DNA from: a virus
Strand: one strand, 5' to 3'
Length of the DNA stretch: 34,953 nt
IMG/VR virus record: IMGVR_UViG_3300026518_000033
Coordinates: 1 to 34,953 of that record
The notes below the pieces were generated by a model that was not told where the DNA came from, searched no databases, and saw nothing but the letters and a program-made list of their open reading frames with translations. Below are positions 22,306 through 32,310 of this stretch, piece after piece. Every line of letters starts with the position of its first letter. The first letter of the stretch is position 1. A program made the translations under genes and the position numbers.

Positions 22306-25300
22306 ATGCCCCAATCAAGACGTGCTTATAATAGACTTCCTTCATATCTTCAGACCGATCAGAACAATAGGGAAACCTATATCACCGATGATGTCATGTT
22401 TGAACCTGAGCGGGCTGGGTTTGTCAGTGGGTATATCGGAAACACTGATAAGCTAACCGCTACTGATATGGAGCGCCATCCCAAGATATACGAAACATCG
22501 GCGGAACGGCAGAAATACCAATTATCATTGGGTGCGGTAATGGTTGATCCCGATACTGAGTTACGGTCTGGCGGTGCGTTTTACGATGACATCGTTGGGC
22601 AATTAGCAGCCAACGGTGGTATTGTTGATAACCCAAATAGACTTTTTGAGACTCCATTCTATACATGGACTCCGCCTATTGATTATGACAAGCATATAAA
22701 TTTCTCCCGTTATCATTGGGTCGGGGCTGGTAATGCTGAGGTAAATGGCGAATACATTGCCAAGGAACCACAGGGATCACAGACCAAATTATGGGAAGTG
22801 GTTAATGGGGCATTAATAGTCCATGATGTGTTAATCTCACAGTCAGCGCCCATAGCCCCCAGTGGTGGCCAGTTGTGGGAAAATTCATCCGACACGAATC
22901 GCAAGATATCAAAATGGGATGGCAGTAATTGGTCTATTGTGACATATTATCCTGTAGATGATGTCCCTGTGAGTTTGACTAATTACTCCAATGGGGATTA
23001 TCTCTATATTGCACGGACTGGCCCTGCATATAATAGACCACTGGTATGGAAATACTCCACTGCTGCAGGTCGTTGGGTATCACAGTCGGTGGTGGTTGGT
23101 CCAACACCGGATGTTCCGTCTGAAGGAATGGTGTGGGAAAATTCATCCGTATCTCCTGATCGCCCATTACTGGTGTATCAGAATGGGGGGTTTGTGCCAT
23201 TGTTGTGGAGTTCCATGAATGGGCCATCAGGAACCCCCTCAGTGGTGACCATAGGGTATGATGCACGATCTATCGCTGATATCCCAGATGGGTGGTCTAC
23301 GGGCAACTGGTGGCGGCATTACGACGATCTATCTCCTGTTGATCGATCATCGTTGTTGGTGGGCGATCAAGCTATTCGCCCTATTGTGGAATTCTGGGCA
23401 GGTATCAAAGGAGTCTCGGGGGATACCAAGATTGCACGTAATGGATTTCCTAAATTTGACACATATGGGTATAATTTAACATCATCACTGATCGAACCCA
23501 TCGGAACCACAGGGACTACCGTTTTTCAATATCAGGTCGGGAGCGGTAGTGATGATAAAGTGTTGGGGTTCCCAGTAGTGTTCAATGCATCTGGGGAGAT
23601 TCAATTCGAAGTGACCCTTGAAACGGATACCATCGCTGGTGTAACTGGTTATCGGTATTTTAAAGACGTCTTTACTGGTTTAACCCATGGTATATGGCAG
23701 AAGGCCAAAGGACTTACCAGCCAGCAGATAGATTCAAATGGATTGGCAGAAGTTCCTATTAATATTACTGCCAATGCCGACCACGCCACCCTAACGGTAG
23801 CTTCGAGAAGCCGCATACTACCTCATATGTCGGGCGTGATAAATTCACAGATGACATCAGCAGGTAATCCAGTGGGGCTGAATAATTATCGGTGGTCTGA
23901 TAAAGACCAGTCGGTCGGTGGGACCATCATTGATTGTGAAAAGTCCCTACTTAGAATACTTGCAACACTCCAACGTGACGACTTAGACATACCAACGGTT
24001 ATTCGGTCGATGGCCAGAGATTATACCCGTGTGATGTTTAAGTTCACCAATAGGATGAATCAATTGTGGGATGATCTGGTGATATCATCCCCGTCTGATA
24101 CTCTATTGGTTACCCCTGTGGAAGCCGTTGATATCATCCTCACCGAATTGTTTGTTGGTCGTAACGAGGATTTCCCTTACTATTATTCCGATATGGGGAA
24201 TTATGTGGAGACCCAGATATCAGGTGGTGTGGCAGTAAACATCTCTACTACCCCAAAACCTATTTTTATCCCACCTAGTCCATCAAGAATTGGCGCAAGT
24301 CCAGTTTATAAACCGGAGACCTTCATTGATCCAGATGGAATAACGAAGCTGCGCGGTCATGATGGGTCCACACTTGCTGCATATGGGGATGATCGGGATT
24401 CTATATGGCTCGAACTGCATACCCGTATCTATAATAAGGTGCCTGATTATTATAAAGTGGAAACCAGCGGGTTTAGTGCATCACATACTGGTTCTAACTT
24501 CCAATTATCCAAACTGTATGGAAACTCCACCCCACCCACCGCTGCTACTGTGGCCGATGTGGTGGTCGACCACACGGTAATAACTCCTCCTGCAGGCACG
24601 GTGCTGTTAGACACATCTAGGGCCGTGTTGGCCTATTATGATGGGACCAATTATAAGACCTCTCCGATATTGGTAGATGATCGATTCAAAAATACCACCG
24701 ATGGGGAATATTATTTTTATAATGGATTTTCTGTTGTTAAAGTGAATCGGTTTGAACGGCCATATAGTTTCGATTATACCACCGAAAACTTTAATCACAT
24801 CATGCGTAGAGAATTTGAGCGATGGGCCGTCACCCAAAATGCTGATTTTTTAACCAATTCGTCCTATGACGTGAATGATCCGTTCACTTGGAATTATCGA
24901 TCCGCAGGAATTGAAGGTCATTATATGGGAATTTACCATCGCGTATATCGGACCATTCGGCCACATTCCCATCCGTGGGAAATTGTTGGTTATGCTGCAC
25001 AGCCCGACTGGTGGACTACCCAATATCCTCCAACCAGTGTGAGTGGTGACGGGACCCCTAGATACTCAAATACCCATACTATGTGGAGTGACCTACAGGC
25101 TGGTAAATATGCAGTAGGTAAACAATCTGGCCAATATCGGATGATGGCACCTATTCCGGTGGATGCAGTTGGTAACTTATTGGACCCAATTGGTGCTGGA
25201 ATTGTAAATGAAGATCACTTAGTTCCTAATCGCCGTGATGACTCTTGGAGTTATGCAGACGGGGCATCCGTAGAGCAACAATTTAGAGATAGCACCGATT

Positions 25301-28300
25301 ATCCATTTGCGGTGGCATTAGCTGGGTATTTGATGAAACCTGCGCAATTCGTTGATACTGTATGGTCAGAATTATATATCGACATTGGTGAGCAACCCAC
25401 AGATGCCCTGTATAACGCCCCACATGTCGTTCATAGGGATACCCTCACAAGACCGTCATTATCGGCACTGACGGTCCATTTAGAGCCTGTGGGTGGGGTA
25501 ACTACCCAACGGGTCGGCCTTAATGCATGGATATCCGAATATACCCGCTCGTTGGGTAATGATGTATCTACTAATTTTGGTAAAACGATGAGGGGGACTG
25601 AGGTTTCACTGGGGTGGAAATGTGCGGGATACGTGAATAGCAAACGCACGGACATTCGGACTCTCAGCGGGATCAAAATTCCCTTTGAGGATGTTCATAC
25701 TTTATTGCACCGATCCCGTCCCACTAAAGAGTTTTTTGGTTCTGGTGTATTGGTGGCCCGCGATGGGACAGGATATAGGGTATTTGGATTTGACCTATTT
25801 GACCCATACTTTGAAATTGATAAACCTGTGGTGCCCATCGCGGGTGGTCAGGTAGAATTGAAAGAGCCTATTACTGCTACAGCAGATCAGCACAGTTTTG
25901 TGGTCACTCAGTTTAAAATCCCCCATAATGTCCAATCCAACGATACTGCCAGTGTGTCCATACTGATCAACGGATTGAAGATTAATCCCCAGCACATAAC
26001 AATCACCTCATCAACTACATTTGATTTGGAATCTATAGTTGCGGTTAATGCAGGAGATATTATCACCCCAGTAGTATTGACTACCCAATCGTCCCCATCA
26101 ACGCGGGTCAAGCAATTTCGAGTAAACGGGGTGAGCTTCCCGTATGTTGATGCTGGCCAAGGGGTAGTTCAGAGAATCGAGTATGGTCGATATTATGAAA
26201 CATCAACCGATGTCATCAACTTTATGCTGGCCTACGGACGACACCTGACGTCTCAGGGGTGGGTGTTTGATACTCTAGTATCCGCTGGGTCCGTAAGGGA
26301 CTGGCTGTATGGTGCTAAAATATTTGCCACTTGGGTATTGGAGAATACGAAAAATCCAAATCAGGGTGATTTCTACTTTAGTCCTTTTGAGACCAAGGCT
26401 AAATTTACTTCACAGTTTGGGCAAGTTCTGAACGTGGAGGCACTTCAGAATGGTGCATATGGGATTGTGGATAGTGGTGCAAACCCAATTGATCCAGAGT
26501 CAGTATTTACTTCACGAATTGACAATGAATTGACAATGACCACCGATGGGAGTGTTGGTGTATACGGGGTGCGGTTGTTGGTGGTGACCGACCAACATGT
26601 AGTATTTTTGTCCAACGTGACGAAATTTAATGATCTCATGTATGACCCATTGGTGGCACTATTCCATGACACTCTTCGGGTTGACACATACCGAAGTCTG
26701 AATTGGGATGGTCGATTGGTGGCTGATGGGTTCGTTATCAATAACGGCGGGGTGTTGCCGAATTTTGAAAAACAGGCTAAAGACTTTACTCGGTATTATG
26801 ATACCTCCAATCCGGTGGATGACCCCCTTCATCGGGATCAAGCCCGTGAACTGTATGGGTGGTATCCGAATGATGAATGGGTAGCCCCTGATGGCCATAA
26901 AGTCCCCATGATGGGTGCCATTGGCGCTGATGAACGATCAGGTTTTAATTATCATCGGGGAATGCTAAACAGTAAAGGCACAATTCGTCCCTTAATCGCG
27001 TTCTCACAAGGAACCCGCACGGGCACCGATAATATCTTCATCACTGAGGATTGGGCATGGCGGTGGTGTGAATATGGTGATACCCGTCATAGCATCGTCC
27101 AATTCAAGGTGAATAAACACGACTTTTTGAATAAGCGACAGATTATAGAATTCAATGCGGTTGATAACCCAAATGATGACGTATTGCAGATTCCCGTATT
27201 TGATCGAAACTCACCCAATGATCCTAGGTGGGTGATCCCCCCAATTTCAACGGATAGTGGAAATAACCAATACCCGTATTTGCTACCAATCACTAATGGT
27301 GCCCTTGGTCCCAACTTGGGTATACTATCGATTAAAATGATTGATCTGGATACGGGGTTTGTCGTATCTAGGGCGTTTATCAACGATCCCACCAGTGGTG
27401 ATCAATTTATAAATCCGATAGCCACTGCTACCATTGATCATGCTACCCCGTCTGATCCAGCGCGATACACTGATGGGGTTGGTGCAGGTTATTCGGATGG
27501 CAATCGTTGGGGTGCTGAGCAGGTTGGCCAGCGGTGGTGGGATCAGACCCGTAATAATCCGATGGACGGTAGGGCACATCTTCCCGATTATCACGCTGTT
27601 GCAACCAGTTGGGGACAACAGGCGTATTATCCCTCAACCGTTGTGCGGGTTAACGATCTAGTAACTGTGACAACTATGGACACCAATGGACTACCAGTTC
27701 CACATGGGTTGACTACTGGTGATGTTGTTGAAATTAGCGGTGCGAACCAACCAGAGTATAATTCGGAAGTCGCTGTCACTGTTACAAGCGGTAGTGAATT
27801 TACCTACACTATATCCTCTACCCCAACAACTCCAGCCACGGGCGGGGTGATTGTCAAAACAGGTTTCATAGACGTATTCGAATGGGTTCGGTCATTGTTG
27901 ACTCCGACAAAGCTATTGAACTGTAATATTCCAACCACTATAGGTGGCGTAACCCCTACGGGGGTAAATCCGTCCACCAATGGTCCCACTCCCGATGGGG
28001 TGCCCATTAACGGGGTTGACACCAGCTATGTGACCGTCATGGAACCAAACGCCAATGGCGTCAATGTTCCCGTGTATTACTATTGGGTGAAAAATAAATC
28101 AACCCCTCCGGCCAAAACCGTTGATAACCCAACCCCACTAACGGTGATAGAGCTGGCCAATATGATGGAGGCCCCCGCTAACAGCAATACCCCATGGGCG
28201 GCGATTGTTGATGATAATCATTTAATCCTCTACGCTGGAAATGTGGTTATTGAGGATAACTATGCTATTGAGATAGAATATGATCAACGGGTTTTGGACA

Positions 28301-31300
28301 ATCATGCTGAATGGTTATTAGTTGCTGAAGGAGATAAATTCAATCCATTACCGACCCCTATAGGGGATAAGATAACCGACTCACTGGCAGGTGTTGATGC
28401 ATATGGTAGTGTGGTACCATCGCCATTACTAGCCATTACTGAAAAATATGGCACTGATACATTTCCCCCACAAACCTTGTTCTCAGATAGACTATCGGCC
28501 CTACAGGTGTTTGTGGATGCGGTTAATCAGTTGACCGCTGCTCAGAGTCTCAATACGATCCTTGACCTAACTACGGTATTCCCATTGTCTGATGAAGGTA
28601 ATTATTGGAAACGAGCATCATATCTGGACGTAGCTTACGTGGGTGTAACAGTCACCGATACAGTGGCTAATAACACTGTTAGGGACAATCGATTGGCTGC
28701 TAAGCATTATGTGAATGGTGATTTAGTCAAAGTGCTACAGTCCTCAAACATCGATCTATGGTCGGGTGGGGTCACGGCCACTACATATGCCCTCGTCAAC
28801 GGGACATTTATGGAGGTAGGTGTTGATAATGCCACGTTAGCTCTTACGCTGAACGCTACACATGATGGATCCACTATTCGTAATGTCATTACAAAGGTAT
28901 ACTCGGTGTTGTCCAAGGCTGATCAGAACACTGTAGCATTTGCTGTATTGTACGAGATGTTGAGGCAACACCCAAACGCTGACTGGTTTATTAAAACCTC
29001 GTATATGGATTTGCAGGTATTTGACACAGTGACCAAATCACCGTTTGTAAGACCGAACGAAACCGATGCCATAGTGGCAAATGCGCTAGATACTAAACCA
29101 TACCGGACGAAGCTGCGTAGTCAAATATATACCCATTCTATTGACTCAGTGGATGCTGCAAATGTGCAGATAATTGATACGGTTGATCAGAAGGTGACCA
29201 TATTGCTGGATCGATTGGCGTGTAGTGTGGATGATGATGGGGGTTGGGATACAGAACCGTGGGATGAGCTAGAGGATAGGTGGGATTTCCCATTCTGGGA
29301 TTGGGCCAACCAAGGGTTGGATGAATGGATTTCGTTGGGAGTCCAAACAGGTGGAACCGCAAATACCCGATATACATTTATTAGCCGGTTTGATCCTACC
29401 AGATATTCCCATCGTATCATTATGAGGGACAATGGGACCCCCGTGAATATGACAGACATTGGCCATGTCGTTCGTTTTATCAAATTGCACACCTCGGTGA
29501 TTGCTGAGTTTAATGCCCCGCTTGGGAGCAATATCACAATCGAGCTGGAACAGACTAGAGCATTTTATATTGGCGGGGTGCCAACACTGGGTGATACTCT
29601 TGCTAATTCTTCGTTCACTGTGACTCCAAGTAGCTTTAAGCATCATGTGGTTCGGCAGATGGAAATGGGCCTATATGCACCATTCGCATCTATGGACGAG
29701 TGTTATACAACTCCTGCTACTAACCCACAGGAGCGGGTGTCCGATGATATTATTGACTCAGTGTCAATTAAGGTTTCGACCGAATGGACCCCTTCATATG
29801 CGGGATGGGATACTACTCCGTGGGATGCAACAGCTTGGGATATGCCACCAATCAACGATGGTCCCCGCAGCTTCTACATACTGGCCGGTAATGAGCCTGT
29901 CATCCCTGCTGGACCAGCCGTGTTCATGACTAGTGAACCCGTAGTGGTGAGCAATACTCATTACGTCACTAGACAGAATTCATTACCAATCTCTCGCGTT
30001 GATCTAAATGGGACTCAACTGGTTGAGGGGGTAGATTATGTCCAGTCCTCGGTTACTCCACGGGTTGTTGAGTTTCTCACCCATCCCGATTCAGTATATC
30101 ACGCCGATGGTGCCACAACCACATTTAGTCTGGCTAATCCATCAGTGAATAAAGTGATGCTGAATAATGTGTTGATGACTAGTGGGGTCCATTATACCAT
30201 TAGTGGTAATACACTGACGTGGTTACAATTTCCACCAACCGTTTCCTCCTTAAAATTTACCCCCCTAGGGGTGTATTATATGGGTGACAATGCTACAGTG
30301 TCATTTAACAGTAATCATCCTACTAATAGTGTATCTGCGAATAATGCTTTCGTGTGGAAGAACGCCACATTACAGATACCGTCAACCGATTATACGGCCA
30401 ATGCAACGAACAGTAACATCGATTTCGTAGCACCGCCGTTTAACACCGATGGGATTAGTATTTTTTCCTTGGGTAATGGATTTGGAAATTCATCATCGCT
30501 GTTTAATGCATATAACCTAGTAGGGGATGGTGTGACTACAAGCTACCCCGTTGGGGATAATGCCAACAATGTGACAGCCTTTGTATTTGTTAATGGGATA
30601 TATCAGGTATTGGGGGCTGACTATACCATTCCTGTGCAGGGGACTATACAATTTACTACGCCTCCCCCAAATGGTGATCTAATCCATGTGAGGGTGCTAC
30701 CACCAACCTCGTATACCGCCTATAACATTGATCATGTCCAGTTTAACGCATCAGGTGGGCCGGTCGATACTATTGTAGGTATTGCAGATGCCAGTCCCGA
30801 TAACATGATGTTATTCCGTGGTGGTAATATACAAAATGGATATTCTGCCACGCAGGTCGATTATACTATCACGGCTGGTAATCCTAATACGATTAACTGG
30901 TCGGTGCCACCGACGGCTGGGACCCCTATTAGTGTTCGTATTATACGGAGTGTCACTGTTGGACAAACCACTATCATCCATGTGTCCCCAAGTGCAGGGG
31001 GTGTGGTGACTGTGAGTTACAATCCAATATTGACGGCTGGTGACACCGTAGACTTTTATCATAATCAATTTCCTATTGGTAGTCTGCACAATGTGAACGT
31101 GTCATCTGTTCCTACCACTTATGACATAATCAATGGTGTGTTGATCATGGATAATCCAGTATTGAATGGGTTTATTAATGTCAATTATCTCGGAACCCGT
31201 TTTGGGCCTAATCCAACTGATCTATTAGTGTGTATGCCACATATCGTTGATCGTGCTCTCGCTGATCATCTACTATACGATGGAGTATTGGGCTATGAGA

Positions 31301-31626
31301 GTAACAGACGCATTGGGGTTAGAGTATTGGATACCACCAATAGTCTGATATATAGCTGGGATGGCACAGGATGGGTGGATACCGGTGTGGTATTGGCTGC
31401 GTTGGATCAAATAATGGTATTAGAGGATTCACAGATTCTGGAGTATTCTGGGACTATATTTAATGTAGTTTACTCTGTAGGAACCAGTTTCACAAATCCG
31501 CCATTGCTACAATATCCAAATAGTGGTATTGGTGTAGTATCTGGGGGGTATGCGTTGGGGCAATTACCAAATGCTGCTACGGACTTCCCTGATGCCTATC
31601 AGATATGGCAACATCTGTGTGGATGA
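22306..31626 (+). CDS. Giant baseplate wedge protein (gp7-like by position)
   Basis: This encodes 3106 residues, about three times T4 gp7 (1032). The assignment rests on its place directly after gp6-like, and I see no decisive gp7 motif. The N-terminus (YNRLPSYLQTDQNNRETY) is followed by two W-E-N-S-S boxes near residues 182 and 268 (P-x-x-P-S-x-G-x-x-W-E-N-S). A long region of structural-protein character follows. A beta-module lies at about 1185-1265, a V-T-V-T-T..H-G-L-T-T-G-D-V-V-E-I-S-G module at about 1783-1853, and two Trp-Asp-rich motifs (GWDTEPWD near 2311 and GWDTTPWD near 2500). At least four beta-modules lie at about 2595-2884. Initiation appears controlled by the hairpin upstream. 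It could instead be a composite wedge-fibre protein. Confidence 0.6.
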   Translation: MPQSRRAYNRLPSYLQTDQNNRETYITDDVMFEPERAGFVSGYIGNTDKLTATDMERHPKIYETSAERQKYQLSLGAVMVDPDTELRSGGAFYDDIVGQLAANGGIVDNPNRLFETPFYTWTPPIDYDKHINFSRYHWVGAGNAEVNGEYIAKEPQGSQTKLWEVVNGALIVHDVLISQSAPIAPSGGQLWENSSDTNRKISKWDGSNWSIVTYYPVDDVPVSLTNYSNGDYLYIARTGPAYNRPLVWKYSTAAGRWVSQSVVVGPTPDVPSEGMVWENSSVSPDRPLLVYQNGGFVPLLWSSMNGPSGTPSVVTIGYDARSIADIPDGWSTGNWWRHYDDLSPVDRSSLLVGDQAIRPIVEFWAGIKGVSGDTKIARNGFPKFDTYGYNLTSSLIEPIGTTGTTVFQYQVGSGSDDKVLGFPVVFNASGEIQFEVTLETDTIAGVTGYRYFKDVFTGLTHGIWQKAKGLTSQQIDSNGLAEVPINITANADHATLTVASRSRILPHMSGVINSQMTSAGNPVGLNNYRWSDKDQSVGGTIIDCEKSLLRILATLQRDDLDIPTVIRSMARDYTRVMFKFTNRMNQLWDDLVISSPSDTLLVTPVEAVDIILTELFVGRNEDFPYYYSDMGNYVETQISGGVAVNISTTPKPIFIPPSPSRIGASPVYKPETFIDPDGITKLRGHDGSTLAAYGDDRDSIWLELHTRIYNKVPDYYKVETSGFSASHTGSNFQLSKLYGNSTPPTAATVADVVVDHTVITPPAGTVLLDTSRAVLAYYDGTNYKTSPILVDDRFKNTTDGEYYFYNGFSVVKVNRFERPYSFDYTTENFNHIMRREFERWAVTQNADFLTNSSYDVNDPFTWNYRSAGIEGHYMGIYHRVYRTIRPHSHPWEIVGYAAQPDWWTTQYPPTSVSGDGTPRYSNTHTMWSDLQAGKYAVGKQSGQYRMMAPIPVDAVGNLLDPIGAGIVNEDHLVPNRRDDSWSYADGASVEQQFRDSTDYPFAVALAGYLMKPAQFVDTVWSELYIDIGEQPTDALYNAPHVVHRDTLTRPSLSALTVHLEPVGGVTTQRVGLNAWISEYTRSLGNDVSTNFGKTMRGTEVSLGWKCAGYVNSKRTDIRTLSGIKIPFEDVHTLLHRSRPTKEFFGSGVLVARDGTGYRVFGFDLFDPYFEIDKPVVPIAGGQVELKEPITATADQHSFVVTQFKIPHNVQSNDTASVSILINGLKINPQHITITSSTTFDLESIVAVNAGDIITPVVLTTQSSPSTRVKQFRVNGVSFPYVDAGQGVVQRIEYGRYYETSTDVINFMLAYGRHLTSQGWVFDTLVSAGSVRDWLYGAKIFATWVLENTKNPNQGDFYFSPFETKAKFTSQFGQVLNVEALQNGAYGIVDSGANPIDPESVFTSRIDNELTMTTDGSVGVYGVRLLVVTDQHVVFLSNVTKFNDLMYDPLVALFHDTLRVDTYRSLNWDGRLVADGFVINNGGVLPNFEKQAKDFTRYYDTSNPVDDPLHRDQARELYGWYPNDEWVAPDGHKVPMMGAIGADERSGFNYHRGMLNSKGTIRPLIAFSQGTRTGTDNIFITEDWAWRWCEYGDTRHSIVQFKVNKHDFLNKRQIIEFNAVDNPNDDVLQIPVFDRNSPNDPRWVIPPISTDSGNNQYPYLLPITNGALGPNLGILSIKMIDLDTGFVVSRAFINDPTSGDQFINPIATATIDHATPSDPARYTDGVGAGYSDGNRWGAEQVGQRWWDQTRNNPMDGRAHLPDYHAVATSWGQQAYYPSTVVRVNDLVTVTTMDTNGLPVPHGLTTGDVVEISGANQPEYNSEVAVTVTSGSEFTYTISSTPTTPATGGVIVKTGFIDVFEWVRSLLTPTKLLNCNIPTTIGGVTPTGVNPSTNGPTPDGVPINGVDTSYVTVMEPNANGVNVPVYYYWVKNKSTPPAKTVDNPTPLTVIELANMMEAPANSNTPWAAIVDDNHLILYAGNVVIEDNYAIEIEYDQRVLDNHAEWLLVAEGDKFNPLPTPIGDKITDSLAGVDAYGSVVPSPLLAITEKYGTDTFPPQTLFSDRLSALQVFVDAVNQLTAAQSLNTILDLTTVFPLSDEGNYWKRASYLDVAYVGVTVTDTVANNTVRDNRLAAKHYVNGDLVKVLQSSNIDLWSGGVTATTYALVNGTFMEVGVDNATLALTLNATHDGSTIRNVITKVYSVLSKADQNTVAFAVLYEMLRQHPNADWFIKTSYMDLQVFDTVTKSPFVRPNETDAIVANALDTKPYRTKLRSQIYTHSIDSVDAANVQIIDTVDQKVTILLDRLACSVDDDGGWDTEPWDELEDRWDFPFWDWANQGLDEWISLGVQTGGTANTRYTFISRFDPTRYSHRIIMRDNGTPVNMTDIGHVVRFIKLHTSVIAEFNAPLGSNITIELEQTRAFYIGGVPTLGDTLANSSFTVTPSSFKHHVVRQMEMGLYAPFASMDECYTTPATNPQERVSDDIIDSVSIKVSTEWTPSYAGWDTTPWDATAWDMPPINDGPRSFYILAGNEPVIPAGPAVFMTSEPVVVSNTHYVTRQNSLPISRVDLNGTQLVEGVDYVQSSVTPRVVEFLTHPDSVYHADGATTTFSLANPSVNKVMLNNVLMTSGVHYTISGNTLTWLQFPPTVSSLKFTPLGVYYMGDNATVSFNSNHPTNSVSANNAFVWKNATLQIPSTDYTANATNSNIDFVAPPFNTDGISIFSLGNGFGNSSSLFNAYNLVGDGVTTSYPVGDNANNVTAFVFVNGIYQVLGADYTIPVQGTIQFTTPPPNGDLIHVRVLPPTSYTAYNIDHVQFNASGGPVDTIVGIADASPDNMMLFRGGNIQNGYSATQVDYTITAGNPNTINWSVPPTAGTPISVRIIRSVTVGQTTIIHVSPSAGGVVTVSYNPILTAGDTVDFYHNQFPIGSLHNVNVSSVPTTYDIINGVLIMDNPVLNGFINVNYLGTRFGPNPTDLLVCMPHIVDRALADHLLYDGVLGYESNRRIGVRVLDTTNSLIYSWDGTGWVDTGVVLAALDQIMVLEDSQILEYSGTIFNVVYSVGTSFTNPPLLQYPNSGIGVVSGGYALGQLPNAATDFPDAYQIWQHLCG
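30090..30955 (+). repeat. Beta-rich protein modules in the gp7-like gene
   Basis: At least four consecutive units occur, starting near 30090, 30272, 30510 and 30721. They share G-D-(G/N)-x-(T/V)-x-x-(F/Y), (V/M)-x-V-N-x-x-(Y/L)-x-x, (A/V)-D-Y-T-I and I-x-F-x-x-P-P-x-x-G elements with those in gp6-like. A further, more diverged unit lies at about 25860-26100. Confidence 0.7.
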
Positions 31627-31654
31627 GTTACACTTTAAATGATATACGGACACG

Positions 31655-31662
31655 CCTAAATA
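31655..31662 (+). promoter_or_regulatory. Putative late promoter CCTAAATA
   Basis: The octamer ends 20 bases before the ATG at 31682, with GAAGGGA between. It is in the 55-base gap after the giant gene. Confidence 0.65.
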
Positions 31663-31681
31663 CGACAGAAGGGAATTGCAT

Positions 31682-32278
31682 ATGAGTAGTCTATCAGACC
31701 AAGTCGGGGTGGGCCTTGAGGGACACCTACAAATTGTCGGGTACGATGGGGGATCATCTACCCCCATTGAATTACTGAATAAGCGGAATGCGATCCATAG
31801 GGAGCATGCATCTGTGCTGATTGCAGCAGCACTGGCTAACCGGTCCACAAATGGATCGATATTCTCAATGCATTTTGGGACAGGTGGGGCAACTGTTGAC
31901 CCTTTAGGTAATATCACCTATGCCAGTCCTAATATTACAGGTGCTGCAGATTTGAATGTCCCCGTATATTTTGAGGTGGTGGATGATAACAATGGCGCAC
32001 CATCGGGTAATCAAATGGCTGTCAAACACGTCAACGGGACCCTATTCAGTGATATCGAAATCAGATGCGTGATTGATAAGACCGAACCGTTTGGGCAATC
32101 TGCCACAGATAACGTAGGGGGTAGTAATATTAATAGCTCGCCATTCGTGTTTGACGAAATCGGATTGAAGACCGAATCTGGTTTGCTGTTTTCCCATGTT
32201 ATTTTCTCACCCATAGAGAAAAGTTCTAATCGAGTCATCGAGATCATTTATACGATCCGAATTACGGTGAATCCATAA
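31682..32278 (+). CDS. Uncharacterised structural protein
   Basis: This encodes 198 residues from the ATG at 31682 with GAAGGGA upstream. A TTG two codons earlier is not needed. The protein has HLQIVGYD near the start, a helix LLNKRNAIHREHASVLIAAALAN, and then beta-rich sequence with FSMHFGTGG, ADLNVPVYFEVVDD and a final RVIEIIYTIRITV strand. The K-R-N-A-x-H-x-x-H-A helix and the later strands resemble small virion proteins of other large phages, but I cannot name the family. T4 has gp8 at this position, and no clear relationship is visible. With its own late promoter it is probably an abundant baseplate or tail component. Confidence 0.65.
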   Translation: MSSLSDQVGVGLEGHLQIVGYDGGSSTPIELLNKRNAIHREHASVLIAAALANRSTNGSIFSMHFGTGGATVDPLGNITYASPNITGAADLNVPVYFEVVDDNNGAPSGNQMAVKHVNGTLFSDIEIRCVIDKTEPFGQSATDNVGGSNINSSPFVFDEIGLKTESGLLFSHVIFSPIEKSSNRVIEIIYTIRITVNP

Positions 32279-32281
32279 TAG

Positions 32282-32289
32282 CCTAAATA
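32282..32289 (+). promoter_or_regulatory. Putative late promoter CCTAAATA
   Basis: The octamer ends 22 bases before the ATG at 32311, with AAGGA in between. It is 4 bases after the stop of the preceding gene and probably also serves the two fibre genes downstream, which have no octamer of their own. Confidence 0.65.
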
Positions 32290-32310
32290 CCATTACTAAG
32301 GAAATTATAC

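Noticed and set aside
23449-23456. CCTAAATT resembling the late octamer
   Set aside because: It is inside the giant gene with a mismatch at the last position and no downstream gene start.
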